Shown: positions 40,973 through 51,737, counted from the first letter of the stretch. The stretch is DNA of 64,000 bases from Certhia americana (GCA_018697195.1 CM031858.1:81537133-81601132), one strand, 5' to 3'. Notes: generated by a model from the letters alone, not told the origin. Made by a program: numbers and translations.

Positions 40973-40999
40973 TCACTGTCCCACGCACGCCCCGGGACC

Positions 41000-41005
41000 T
41001 TTATA
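41000..41005 (-). promoter_or_regulatory. TATA box, minus strand
   Basis: Minus-strand CTCTATAAAGGTCCC, inside a GC-rich context where an AT hexamer is unlikely by chance. Together with the donor at 40,924/40,923 it suggests a focused promoter firing leftwards. Confidence 0.45.
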
Positions 41006-41063
41006 GAGGACTCTCCCAGGGCCTGGATATGAACTTTTGGGGCTGACACGTCGATCGTGCCAT

Positions 41064-41092
41064 GGGGGGGGGAGGGAGGGGACTGGAGGGGG
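41064..41092 (+). other. G-quadruplex-forming G tract
   Basis: Nine consecutive G are followed by AGGGAGGGGACTGGAGGGGG. There are more than four G-runs of three or more with loops of 1 to 5 bases, which satisfies the usual intramolecular G4 pattern on the plus strand. It lies about 60-90 bases upstream of the minus-strand TATA box. Confidence 0.7.
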
Positions 41093-41592
41093 CGGAGAGG
41101 GACTCGCCGGAGGCTCTTACGTGGCGGCAGAAATGTCAGCACCGCGCTGCCAGCGGGGCCGGGGCCGCTGGTGCGGGGCTCCTGTTGCCTACGCGGTTGC
41201 TGGCCGGACCCCGGGTAGCGGGGCCGGGACACTGGGGCTGGCTGGCCGGCTGCGGCATGGCGTGAGAGGGGTGCGGAGAGCCGGCGGGCGCGCAGCTTGG
41301 GAGCTTCCCGGGGCGCTCCCGTGCCCCTTCCGTCCCTGGCAGTCCCTGGCACCCAGCCCTCCTTCGCCTCCCCCATCCGCTGCACCCCGGTTTTGGTACA
41401 TTGCCCCGCGGAGCCCCGGGCAGCGGCGGGGAGCCCCTGCGGACCCGTGTCCCACCGCCTCCCGCTGCCGCTTGCTGCAGCTCGCCAGGATCTGTTGTGC
41501 TTAGTAGTACTGGCGCTGAGGCGCCCCTGCTCAGATCTGATGGTAAAGGAGCAGCCTCAGGTCACGTTTTTTTGTGAGCTGCGGTGATTAAG

Positions 41593-41618
41593 GAATAAAA
41601 GGAAATAAAAATAAAAAA
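41593..41618 (+). other. AT-rich patch with AATAAA hexamers inside the CpG island
   Basis: GAATAAAAGGAAATAAAAAT and following A residues interrupt the island. It contains at least two AATAAA hexamers on the plus strand. It could act as a poor TATA-like element for a start near 41.63-41.65 kb, as an early polyadenylation signal for transcripts begun in the left lobe, or simply as an inserted A-rich remnant. The sequence does not discriminate among these. Confidence 0.5.
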
Positions 41619-41792
41619 CCCAAGCCCCAAGGACAAATATCTCAACCAGTTGCAACTTCTCCGCTGGCCCGGAGGGGGGAGCGCGGGGGAGGGCAGGGAG
41701 TAATGCGAGATCGCCCCAGCCCGGGGCAGCGCCGGCTGCGGGACGAGCCGAGCCGCGCACCGCATCGCCGGGGCCGGGCGGCCGTGGCTGCT

Positions 41793-41800
41793 CCGCCCCC
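41793..41800 (+). promoter_or_regulatory. GC box (Sp1-type)
   Basis: CCGCCCCC in a GC-rich run about 110 bases before the upstream frame at 41,906. It fits a TATA-less promoter of the plus-strand transcript. Confidence 0.45.
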
Positions 41801-41829
41801 GCGGTGGGGCGCTGGGTCCGGCCGCCGGG

Positions 41830-42010
41830 CGAGGCGCGCAGCTGCCGCGCCGCAAACTTGGTGGGAGCGAGCGGAGCACGGGCGGCTCTCGGCGGGGCTG
41901 CGGCCATGGCGGCGTGAGGCGGGGAGCGGGCATCATCAGCACGGCGGTGCTTTCAGAGCCCCCGCCCGCCTGCCCGCCCGCCCGCGGCGAGCAGCCCACG
42001 GCGCCTCCAG
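41830..42010 (+). other. Predicted noncoding first exon of an unidentified gene
   Basis: The right lobe of the CpG island ends an exon-like segment at GCGCCTCCAG|GTAACCCCTG, a good vertebrate 5' splice site cutting after 42,010. Upstream there is no TATA box but there are GC boxes and a YY1-like CCATGGCGGC at 41,905-41,914, typical of TATA-less 5' UTRs. The only ATG near the end opens a three-codon frame, so the main start codon would be in a downstream exon beyond this window. The start coordinate is a guess. Other possible donors are AGGAGA|GTGAGT at 42,532/42,533 and TTCTG|GTGAGAG near 42,651. The gene cannot be identified from the sequence present. Confidence 0.5.
41906..41917 (+). promoter_or_regulatory. 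Minimal upstream open reading frame
   Basis: ATG GCG GCG TGA in strong initiation context (C at -1, G at -3, G at +4), entirely inside the predicted 5' UTR exon. Such very short frames can reduce initiation at the main start codon. The ATGGCGGC core also matches the YY1 recognition motif, so it may be a DNA-level site instead. It depends on the transcript start being upstream of it. Confidence 0.4.
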
Positions 42011-45000
42011 GTAACCCCTGCCGCCCCTCTCCCCTCCTTGCCGGGCTCGGGATGCGGGCGGCGGTGCTTTCGGAGCGCCGCGGGTATTGCGCGCTCCCGG
42101 CCCTCCTGTCCGTGACCGGGGCCGCCTCGCTGGGCTGCGCCCCGGTGTCCGCCGGGCTCCCCGGGGGGCTCGGAGGCCGGGCAGGCTGGGGTCCCGGCGG
42201 GAGCGGCGCAGGGTGCCGGCAGGGGGAGCCGGCAGCGAGGCGGAGCGCCGCTGCCGCCGGGCTCCGGTGCTGGGGAGCGCTGCCGGCGCTCACAGCCCGT
42301 CTCGGGCATTGCCCGGCCCCACCCCCAAAAGTCCACTGAGCCTTTCTGAACGGGCGGCTGTTCTCCCCGAAGACGGTGCTGCTTTGCTCGGGACCAGAAA
42401 ATAACAGACGGACAGGCAGCCGCATCTCCAGAGGGGCCGGAACCCGGACCGTGGGTGCTCCGCGCAGCGGGACTCCCGTGCCGCTCTTGCCCTCGGGGTC
42501 GCGCCCGCGGGAGCGCATTCTCGCCCAGGAGAGTGAGTGAGGTGCGTTGCTGTCGCTGAGCCCCGGCTGCGGAGAGGTAGCCGCTGGCTCCGGAGCGTTT
42601 CGGAGGATTTTGTCACACTTCAGCTAGTGAAGTTTTCTCAGGCTCATCTTCTGGTGAGAGTAGAAGTGGCGTGAAAGGCACCGGCAGTTGTCTGAGAAGC
42701 GTGGGTTTTCAGTGGGATGTTCGCGTAATATGATTTGAAACCCCGATATGTTTTTATTCTCGCTGTTTCATTTAAGTGGACTGTCTTTGGTCTGTGGCGT
42801 GATTGCATTTCGGCACTTTCTGAATTGGGGAGTTAGAGTTTTCCATTCCGCAATCATGCAGATGGAAACACCTCAGTCAGTTGTACACATCTATCGTTTT
42901 GTGAGGATTGCTTACCAGATAAATGACAACTATTAGGGTTTGTTGTATCATTCCAGATGCTGAGTATGCATTGTAGATTGACACAACGATAATCTGCCCA
43001 GGATTATTCCTCGGGGGCAGCTGGAGTGGGGGGAGCTGTCACAGCATCTGCTCCTTCAGCAAACCGGACTAATGGCAGGAGAGGTCTGTGTATCCCAGGC
43101 ACACACAGCCTTGTGAAGATGGTTAAAATTTGCAAGATTATAGCTATGAAGACTTCCTAGAACTAAAACGTGTTGTTAAAGTTATAGTGATAACATGTTT
43201 CGGGAGCCCTAAGGTAGTGCATCTGCAGGTGTTACTTTCTGAAAGCTGACTAACCACTCTTGGTTTGAATTTTGGTGTAAAAGCCTGATGTGATGCTAGA
43301 GTGATGTAAAGTAGATTTCTTTTTTTTTCATAGTGAAAATGACACCCAAGTCTTATTTCTAGGAGTTTGAGCATCTCCTGGTTGTTATATAAGGCTGACT
43401 CAGTTCAGTAAAGTTTGACTTAGAATTGTTGAACTTGCTGATGTCATATATATATAACACATAGTCAATCAAAAGTGTATTACTGCCTTGAAAGGCTGAA
43501 GTATGGCCTGGGGTACTTCTCTTAGAATAGTGAAAGACATTGGTAGATTTCTGGATTTTGTGCTATGTTCCCACCTTCCTCTCCAGCAGGTACCAATAAT
43601 ATAACTTTATTGCATTTACTAATGAATTCATCTCATTTTCTAATTTTAATGCTGAACAGCTGTGAGGAGTCCTGCTGAGAGCTAAGGTTTTGCTCTGGAG
43701 TGTGGCAGTTTACTTCTCTGTTCGAGAGGTTGTTTTGAACTACGTAGTATAAACACTGGCTTCTGAGTTGTACTGCTTATTCCTTGGGATGTTGTAACAG
43801 ATTTGTTTTGGTTTGACAAAGCTAAAGGCATTAATATCTGAAGTCTCATTTCTTTTAATCTTTAACTATAGTGCTGTTTTCATAAAATACTTACAGGTAG
43901 TAGGAGTGCCTGTGCACTTTGTAATGATCCATAAACATGGTTGTAGCAGGTTTGTTGTACTCATTTCCTGCTGGGCAGAGATGCAGAGGGTGGTAACTGT
44001 ATATTGCTGCTGTTTTCAGAAGAAAGAGTTGTGTGATCGTTTGTTTTTCACTTTCTTTTCCCCCAGCTACTTAGGGAAACCACGTGGATTCTGACTTCTG
44101 TTGATATAGTCTTGTACAAATACAGGATTTTCAATGAATGAAGTTCATTACTTTTTAGGGAGTAACTGTACACTACTACAGTCTATGAACTGCAGAAATA
44201 TAATGTAATTCTCCTGCAAATTTTGGCTTTTGTGTTAGAGGTTGCATGCAGGAATTCAGCCAAGGGAGCAGCTGAGCTCCTGGGGTGAACAGGAGCAGAG
44301 AGACCCGTTTCTGCCCTCTGGTCTGCAACAGCTTTATCAGCAACATTGGCTGGGTCTGATTTCTGTGCTGTGGGACACGTAAGTGGATTGCTGATACTAG
44401 TATCAGTTGATAGTAGGTGTGTACTACCAGTATTATCTGTTGATAGTGGGGAGGTGGGTGTGTGAAATCTGATACCGTGCTACTTCATGTAAAGCAGTGT
44501 CTAGTAATTGGTTAGTATGTTGTGGTGATGGACTTTTGAATAGCAGTGAAGTACGATTTGGCTTTAGATTTAACATCTGGTTTGTAAAATTTTGATATGC
44601 TCTTGATGTTTGGTATTGTGTGTTCTGAAGTTACTGTGGCTCGTGAGATGAAGTACTATTGCTATGGACGTAGTTACAGGAAGCAGCACTGAGAAGCTTC
44701 TCCTTTTCTGTAACAGCATTTTATGGAAATGTTTAATGGCATTCTTGTCAATGCAGAGTTCTCCAAATTATTGTTAATCAGTCTGTTTCTCTTTATTGTC
44801 ATCCTTTTATCCTCTCTGGCATGTATATGCATTCTGATTGTAAACACTGTTAAGTTACAGCCTATACGTTTCTTTCCTGATGTGTTTTGCAAAGCTGTAA
44901 CTGCTTCAGAAGAACGAGTTCCCGAGTTTTTTGTTTTTTTATTTTGTTCTGTTTTTGTTAAACACTATAAACATTTTTCAAACTGACCCTTTTGAGGCAT

Positions 45001-48000
45001 GTTTGCCAAGTGTTGGCAGTAGGCTGGATTTAATTTCCAGGCTGCAGCATTGCAGCTGTGACCTGTGAAAGGCAGGTGGCACTCTGCTATCTGCAGTTCT
45101 TACAGACACCTGGGGAATGCCTCAGCCCGGGCTGTGCACTTCAGGTGTGGTTTGCTGGTCAATCTGTTGTTGCTAAAATGGCAAATTGTTTCCAAAGAAA
45201 GAGAAGAGGTTGGAGCTTTAATTTTAGTTTTCTTTATAAATATGTCCTATGATTTATTTAAGAAATTTGCCAGTTTGCATCTAACTATAGCACATTTGCT
45301 TAACATTTGTCAGGAAGGAGGCAAATGTAAACTAAGTTAATAATCCCCAAACTGCAGTCTAATTAGGGTCCTCTTGATTTTTTGCTAGAATGTATATTCC
45401 AAAGTATGAAATCTTTTGTCATTTAGTGGATTTGTTCTTGCATCTATTCTCAAATCTGTGTTTTTCCTGAGGAATTTTGGTGCAATGCAATTGTCTGCTG
45501 CGTGGTATCAACTCTTTATCTCCATACATAAGTATATTAATAAAATACATTTCTGTTTGGAGAGATTGATTTTGGAAGAAATTTCCTAATGTCCCAGTAT
45601 ATATTAGAAAATCAGGCTACCCACAAAGAGCTGATGTTTGTCGGTGATAGTAGCAGAAAACTGGGGTTGATACATAGTCTGCACTGAGGCCTTTGCAGTG
45701 AAACTCTTGAGTTTAACTCAACTGTTGAAACTTATCTTTTGAAATATTATCTTTTCTTTGCCAACAGTTTAAATGACTTGTTCAGAAAGTTTCAATGCTG
45801 TGTAGCATGTTAGCTGTATTATCATTTCCAGACTTATCTACAATTAGCTTATCTGTGTTAAGAAATTTCTTGCATGGTAATACAACTTTTCATTCCTTTT
45901 CCATTTTTTTCTTTTTAAAATCAGGATATATCCCTGAGCTCCAGTGTACCTTAGAATTGTTGGATCTTAATTTCTGACTGGTCAATCTTCTTCATGGTTA
46001 ACAACCTTAGTAATGGAGATTAGTTTCATTTAGGGGATGTTGCTTGAACTGCTCTGAATCTTTGGCATATAATATTCTGATTTTTTAATCCCTTGCTGGA
46101 TGAATAGCAACACACATTTTGCAGTATTTGTTTGGTTTAGGAGAAGCTCAGAGAAATTATCACTTTGAAAATACTGAAATGCTGCCTTTTTCTCTTTCTC
46201 TGTAATACTGAGATATGTTCATTACTAAATACATGTGATAAACCAGTTAGGGAGTGTGTGATGGCTGCAGGATTAGCTTATAATGTGAATTGTGTGGGCT
46301 GGGAAAATGGGCTGTACTGTGAATTGTATTGATTTTCTTGCTTCTTTTTCCCCACCTTTCTCCAAATTTCAAAATTGAGTTGCTGTCTTTGATGCTGTTG
46401 TCCTTCTCTGAATTGCTAGTCTAGTTGGAAACCCAAAATGCTATTGAAATGCGCTTTCTTTTTTGACTTAAGTTTAGCTGGGAATCAGGAATGCTTAATA
46501 TAAAGTTAATGATAAGGCCTCTGTAGCTAGGGAGAGAATATTTTAATAATTTTGGGCCCTGTTCTTCTGACCCACCGTAATCTTATTGCTGAATCAGTCA
46601 TTTCTGTTACTGGTGATCTCTACAGACAAAGGCATGAGAATAATTATTTGTTTGTAGTTCTAAGAGTTATTAGGCAGTTGTCCTTCACTGTGTTTTCTTC
46701 TGCATTTGTCATTTCTTCATCTTCAGAAATTCCTGTTGCCTTTTTCTTTCACTATTTGTACCTGTTTTTTCACCATCTGTGTCATTTCAGTGAGCTGCTT
46801 TCACTGGAAACCCACTAATGTTTGCATTTGCAAACCCCTCTAATTATGAAGGCCACCCTGCGGGCATGGCTGAAATGGCCTTGTTGTGGGAGAAAATGTA
46901 TGGGATGAAACCATTTGTGGACCTTGTCTGATGGTGAAATCACCAAGTACTTGAAAAACTCCTGGCCTTGCCAGTTATGGGAAGACAGGTCATGTGTATT
47001 GCTTTGTGTCTCTCAATGTCTGGCAGAGTTTTCGGGTTTCTTTACTAAATCATAATCAAAGCTGAAGACTGAAATTACCCACAGTCATTGGGCTGTTGTG
47101 TTACTTAACATGAGTTCAATTGCTGATGGTCTCCTTTCTTCATGGTCTTGCTTTCGTATTCTAAACATGCAATAGGGATGTATGGGGTTTTTTCTTAGTT
47201 TTTGTCATATAAACTCTGTGTGTGTAGTCCATATTTTAGCTTCTTCTCATGCTCCAGTGTGTGCTTTTCATTGTTGCTTTTTAAACCTAAGCAATGATAC
47301 TGAAATATCTAGGAGACAGTATGTACACAAAATTGTTACTAGTGTCAGATGTTATATTTCCCAGTGCTGCAAAACGGGACTCCTAGCTCAGCCAAAAGAT
47401 GGGATTTCAGCTTTGGATAGTTTTCTGAAAGTGCTCTTCAAGGTGTATCAGCCTGGGGTAGGCCAAGAGCCTGATGACTCTTGTGATCCTTACCAGTAGC
47501 TGTGATGCTGAAGTTGCTAAAGATGATGTTGCTACTGTTGCAGATTGTTGTGCTTGTTTTCTGACCCCATAAGTCCATGTCCTTGCTCTTCCTTGATAAA
47601 ATACTTCAGAAAAACCCAACCAACCAGAAAACCCCCTTAATTCCTGTCCACTATTGACAACTTCTCTTTGTGTCCTGAACACCATGGTATGCCATGATTC
47701 CCCAAGGCAGGCAGATATAGATGAAGAATGCTGTGCCATCAGAGAGTCGGGGAGTGCTGTTGTAGTTTGTTGTCCACTTTGGAAATTCTGTGACTGTGTC
47801 AGTCCATTGCCTACTTTTAGTTGTGCCACTCTAGCTATTCAGGTGGAATCACAGTGTAAACAGTGTTAGGGAACTGATCATATTAACACTTTGCCTTTGA
47901 AGTACCCATAGCCACCAATCCCAGTAAGGCCCTAAGTATAGGCACTGGTCCCAGTGTAACTGCAGGTGTGCAATGGCTATTGTCAGGTAAGGAGCGAGGG

Positions 48001-50706
48001 GAGAGGAGGAGCATGTGTGCGGAATAAAATTCTGATTGGTCCCTCAAATAACAATGAATTGTGGAGGATTTTGCCTCAGAGTTTTAGAGTGTGTCCAGAC
48101 GGCTTTTTTTTTTTTTCATGTCAACTTTGTATCAGGCAGCAAGCTCTCTTGTGGAGGCTGCAAATGGACTGAGGCACAGCTCTTTGCCTGTCTCTCAGCA
48201 GCCTCGCCTCCTGAGGAGTGAGGTACCTGAGAGGCAACGCCTCATTGCACTGCCCTTGAGTGTGTCAGAAGTGGGGAAATTCAGGATAATAACCTGTTAA
48301 ATACTGAAATTCAGTCTTCCAGAGCTTGTCTGCCAGACCTTACTCTATTGAAAAATGATAATGGATTCTGATACATGCTGTTGGAATTGATAGTAGAAAG
48401 CCACAAAACCCTTCAACATTGAGGTGCCAGGAGCATGAGTTCATGTGTACAGTTCTAGAGACACGCAAGATGTGAAGTTGGTGTTTGTGGGAAGAAAAAC
48501 TTCTCTTGGTGTATTTGGGTAGAAGTCCAAAAATGCTGCTACCCTGGGCCCTGGAGACTTGTCTAACTGATGTAATTGTGTTGTAAGTTTTGATCAGAGT
48601 TTACAGAGTTTCTTGAATTATCCAAGAAAGCTGCTGGATTTTCCAGATTATCTTCTATTGCTTTCCTAAATACATACTGTCAGACTCTTTACCTAAGCAT
48701 TAGTTAAATCTTTATTATAGAAAGCAACCCAGTGAAACCTGGGCATCATCCTTTAATGGTTGGTTCAAAAAAAAAAAAAGTGTAACTACCAACAACAGTA
48801 AAAAGAGATCTGGGCTCTAGAGCTGAATTGCTGTTCTTTTGCCATTGTTGTCTATTGTTTTAAATTAAATTAGTGGTCTGGGTGGAGGAACTTGATTTTT
48901 TCCTCCAGTATTCTTTTTTAGAGCAAGTTTGCAAGTAGCTTTGATTAGAAAATTCCATTTTTGCTCGCTTATCTATAATTGTCAGGGGAGATTGTTTTGC
49001 AAATTTATTTAATCTGAAGGCCAATGAGATCAGTATCAAATTTTGAAGAAAAATAATCTTGAACTAGAGGTAAACACTTAATTGTGATATTTCACCTGAG
49101 TATTTATATTTTTCTCTCAAACCCGTAATCATAAAGTGCTCTTAAAAGAACTTGAGCAAACATGTTATTTTTCTTAGAGTGCCCCTATGAACTCATTGCT
49201 GGCAATGCCTATCTGCCTCTTGGGAAAAGGACATATTAGTCTTTTTATAGTATGACTGTTGACAAAGTTTGTCCTTCAGCTTCACTTGTAGAGCTGCTGT
49301 GTTGTAATTGTTTCTTTTTACCAGAAGGCTAAAAAAAGAACTAGTTTGCAGTGGAGGCATGTCACTAATATTTTAATAAGAGCAAATATAAGACTTGTTC
49401 AGCTGGAAATATAGGGAGCTCTATTTGTTTTTGTGGAGCAATTCATTGGTTAACTTACCTTTCAGATTTACTGTGAATTCTGTATAAACTAGACCTGATT
49501 TTTAATTGCATGTATTTGTTTAGCATGTCCCTTAAAGTCTTTTAAACAAGAGGATTGGGTTTTTTTTTTCCCTGCTACTTTCTTCAATCTTGATGTTTTT
49601 TATACACCCCAAATTTCTAACAGTGCCAACACTGAAAATTTTGAAAATGGCATTCAAAATAAGTGGAGCAGTTGATGCCAGGCCTGTTTCTAGCTCTGTG
49701 CACACAGTTGTGTGCACCTTCAAAAATGTATCTGTAGCGGTAGATCTGGTCTAGAGAACCTGATTATAGACAAAACTTGAGGATCTAGAGATTTCTGGTT
49801 TTAACTAGCAGCTCTAGTTTGCTTCTTGCCAAGTTGGCTGCTTTTCTTCTCTTGTGCCATTCTACACTGTGAAAAGTGTTGCTTTATGATGTCTGAGTAC
49901 CTTGTCTCCTTGAGTATTTGGGAGACTAAAACTTTTTTAAACCCTTTAAGAAATTTTGCACATGCTGGATGTTCTTGCTTCCACATAAAAAACTTATTTT
50001 CTACAAATCAGTCTCCATTTGAAGAATAGTGTTTCTGTGTTTGTATTCATATCTATAGATAGCTAATAATTGGAATTATCAGTCTTCGAAAAAAACTGTC
50101 TTTTCATGAATATAATTTGTGTGGTCTTTTATCACACAAATAAACCTTTCATCCCAAAACATTAAGAAGAGAAAAACCCACAACCTTTGGCTTCATAATA
50201 ACATCTGGTTTTACTTCCATAATTGTATTACTTGTCCTAAAAACGTTAGGGTTTTGTGAACTGGAGTGCTCATAGGAGCCTTACTTTTGTAACTGAGTGG
50301 TAAGGATTTGAGTTAACAAGACTTAGTGTTACATTGTTCAGGTTTACGTATCATATTGTGACTGAAAGGAGTTTGGAATTGCTCTGTCAGACAGCTGATT
50401 AGGGAGAAAGTGATGAGCAGAAACTAATCTTTTCAGCCTGGTACATAAACTAGTAGTTTCTCCTTCTGAAATGGTTCATTTGGCTTCTTTTTGCAACAGT
50501 AGTTCCCAAGATTCACCATTTAAACAGCATTTGGGCTTATAACTGTCGTCTTTATGTTGCAACATGTGGAATATGTAAAATTTTCTTAAGAAAGAATGTT
50601 CACTGATGTTTCATCTTTGTGTACTTTTAAGCCTAATCAACCAGAAGTGAGATCTAATCCATGAAACAGAGAGCAGCTAACAAGCAAGCTCTAAGTGATG
50701 TCCAGG
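42011..50706 (+). other. Putative first intron, proximal part
   Basis: After the donor at 42,010 the sequence stays GC-rich to about 42.6 kb and then becomes AT-rich. I see no exon with recognisable coding sequence. Open frames are of chance length, including a 140-codon minus-strand one at 47,407-47,829. A 16-bp palindrome lies at 44,391 and a nine-base-pair hairpin at 50,115-50,141. No mobile element is clearly recognisable before the LTR at 50,707. Confidence 0.5.
44391..44406. repeat. 16-bp perfect palindrome with repeat
   Basis: CTGATACTAGTATCAG reads the same on both strands. It is followed by TATCAGTTGATAGTAG (44,401-44,416) and, 33 bases on, by TATCTGTTGATAGTGG (44,434-44,449), a close copy. 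It may be a cruciform-prone or protein-binding site, or chance. Confidence 0.9.
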
Positions 50707-51303
50707 TGTTAGAAGCACAAATTACTTGTTAGAATTGCCTTGTTAAGATTTAGGGCTTGACATGCTTCAGTGATCGCAGACCTAGGGGGAGGCTGACAAA
50801 GCTTGGGAAGAAGCATGTACCATTGATAGTGGACACACAGAATGCAGAATTCAAGGGCCATGAGACGTCTGGAAGAACTCCCAAGGCAATGAAGAAACTA
50901 ACAAAGCCAACCCAACTGTGCTGAAATCAGCTCTTTTTGGGTAAAAGGTAATTCTGGCAGGGGCAGGTTGCGGCGACCAACTCACAGACCACAGACCCAA
51001 GAAACCCAGTGACTCAAGAGAAGAGAAACACTGAGCATGGGAAGCAAGAGAACCATTTACCAATAGAAGATAGAATACGAATTAATCAGAGAACTATATA
51101 ACTTGTAGCCAAAGAACACTAATTCCTTTGTTGGCTAAAATGTATAAATAGTAAAAAGTCTTGATAGTTGGCATGCTTGATTTGTGTAGTATCACTGAGC
51201 ACCCAGGCTTGTGCAACTCTGAAATAAATAAGCAATATCTGTTGAGTGTGCAATTATTGGCTTGTTGCACACTGGGTAATGAATCCAGTTTTTCTGGACA
51301 ACA
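50707..51303 (+). mobile_element. Endogenous retrovirus solo LTR, nearly full length
   Basis: Starts TGTTAGAAGCAC and ends TTCTGGACAACA, that is TG..CA limits about 597 bases apart. The interior has the order of an avian ERV LTR I recognise. GGCAGGGGCAGGTTGCGGCGA and GACTCAAGAGAAGAGAAACA lie in U3. A TATA box, TGTATAAATAG, lies at 51,140-51,150. About 70 bases later come GCACCCAGGCTTGTGCAACTCTG and the AATAAA polyadenylation signal (51,223-51,228), followed by U5. No flanking target-site duplication is visible at these ends and no gag, pol or env remains follow, so it is a solo or heavily deleted copy. It lies in the sense orientation of the putative host gene. Family assignment is from memory. 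Confidence 0.8.
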
Positions 51304-51737
51304 TTTACATGTTGGTCCCAGGAACTCGTCGACAGAGGAAGCTGTTGCATCAGTTTTCTATTGTCCAGTTTTTCTGGGTGTATACCTATCTGTTCAAAAA
51401 TGAATGAAAATACAGCATCCTTGCCCCAAGGCATCTGTGGATGGAATCAGTTTTGTCTGGTAAGATCACTCGCAGTGCATTCCACTGTAGCTCAGAATGG
51501 GAAGTGAAGGATGCAAGTCAACATGGAGAATCAAAATGGTAAGATACTTCTCATACTTCTGGCAGTAATATTTTCATACTTGCAATCCTATAGAAAAGAT
51601 TTTGTAGACTCTGTAGTTTGTATTTAAATATCATCTCTGAAATGTTTTCTTTAAACCTTCCTTACTCAAAGTTCTACTTCAGTAAGTCCTGAAAGATTTA
51701 CTGCTAACTCTTGCCAAGTTTCTAATGCTTCCAGTCC
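51304..51737. other. Short unassigned stretch between LTR and CR1
   Basis: Holds a second copy of TCCAGTTTTTCTGG (51,364-51,377) exactly 80 bases after the copy at the LTR end (51,284-51,297). TTGGTCCCAGGAACTCG at 51,312-51,328 sits where a primer-binding site would be expected just after an LTR, so a remnant of retroviral leader is possible. Otherwise nothing is recognisable. Confidence 0.4.

Larger units (their letters stand above)
40880..42600. promoter_or_regulatory. CpG island, probable bidirectional promoter
   Basis: Base composition jumps from roughly 40% GC to well above 65%, with dense CpG, and returns to background by about 42.6 kb. It is the only such region in the window. The left lobe (about 40,880-41,560) carries a minus-strand TATAAA and donor. 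The right lobe (about 41,640-42,600) carries GC boxes and a plus-strand donor. An AT-rich patch at 41,566-41,640 separates the two lobes. CpG islands of this size in vertebrates mark promoters of broadly expressed or developmental genes. Long open frames here (up to 318 codons) on both strands come from the lack of stop codons in GC-rich DNA and show no known domain. Confidence 0.9.

Noticed and set aside
41562..42518. 318-codon minus-strand open frame in the CpG island, with other long frames nearby on both strands
   Set aside because: GC-rich DNA has few stop codons. The frame reads as low-complexity P/R/A/G/S sequence with no domain, and equally long frames exist on the opposite strand.
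44723..44986. 87-codon plus-strand frame with a transmembrane-like LLLISLFLFIVILL segment, considered as a micropeptide
   Set aside because: T-rich DNA encodes L, F, I and V by default. There is no transcript evidence, and the start context is unremarkable. Conservation would be needed.
47407..47829. 140-codon minus-strand open frame
   Set aside because: Same length argument. The composition is ordinary and no domain is recognisable. It overlaps a plus-strand frame of 105 codons in the same DNA.
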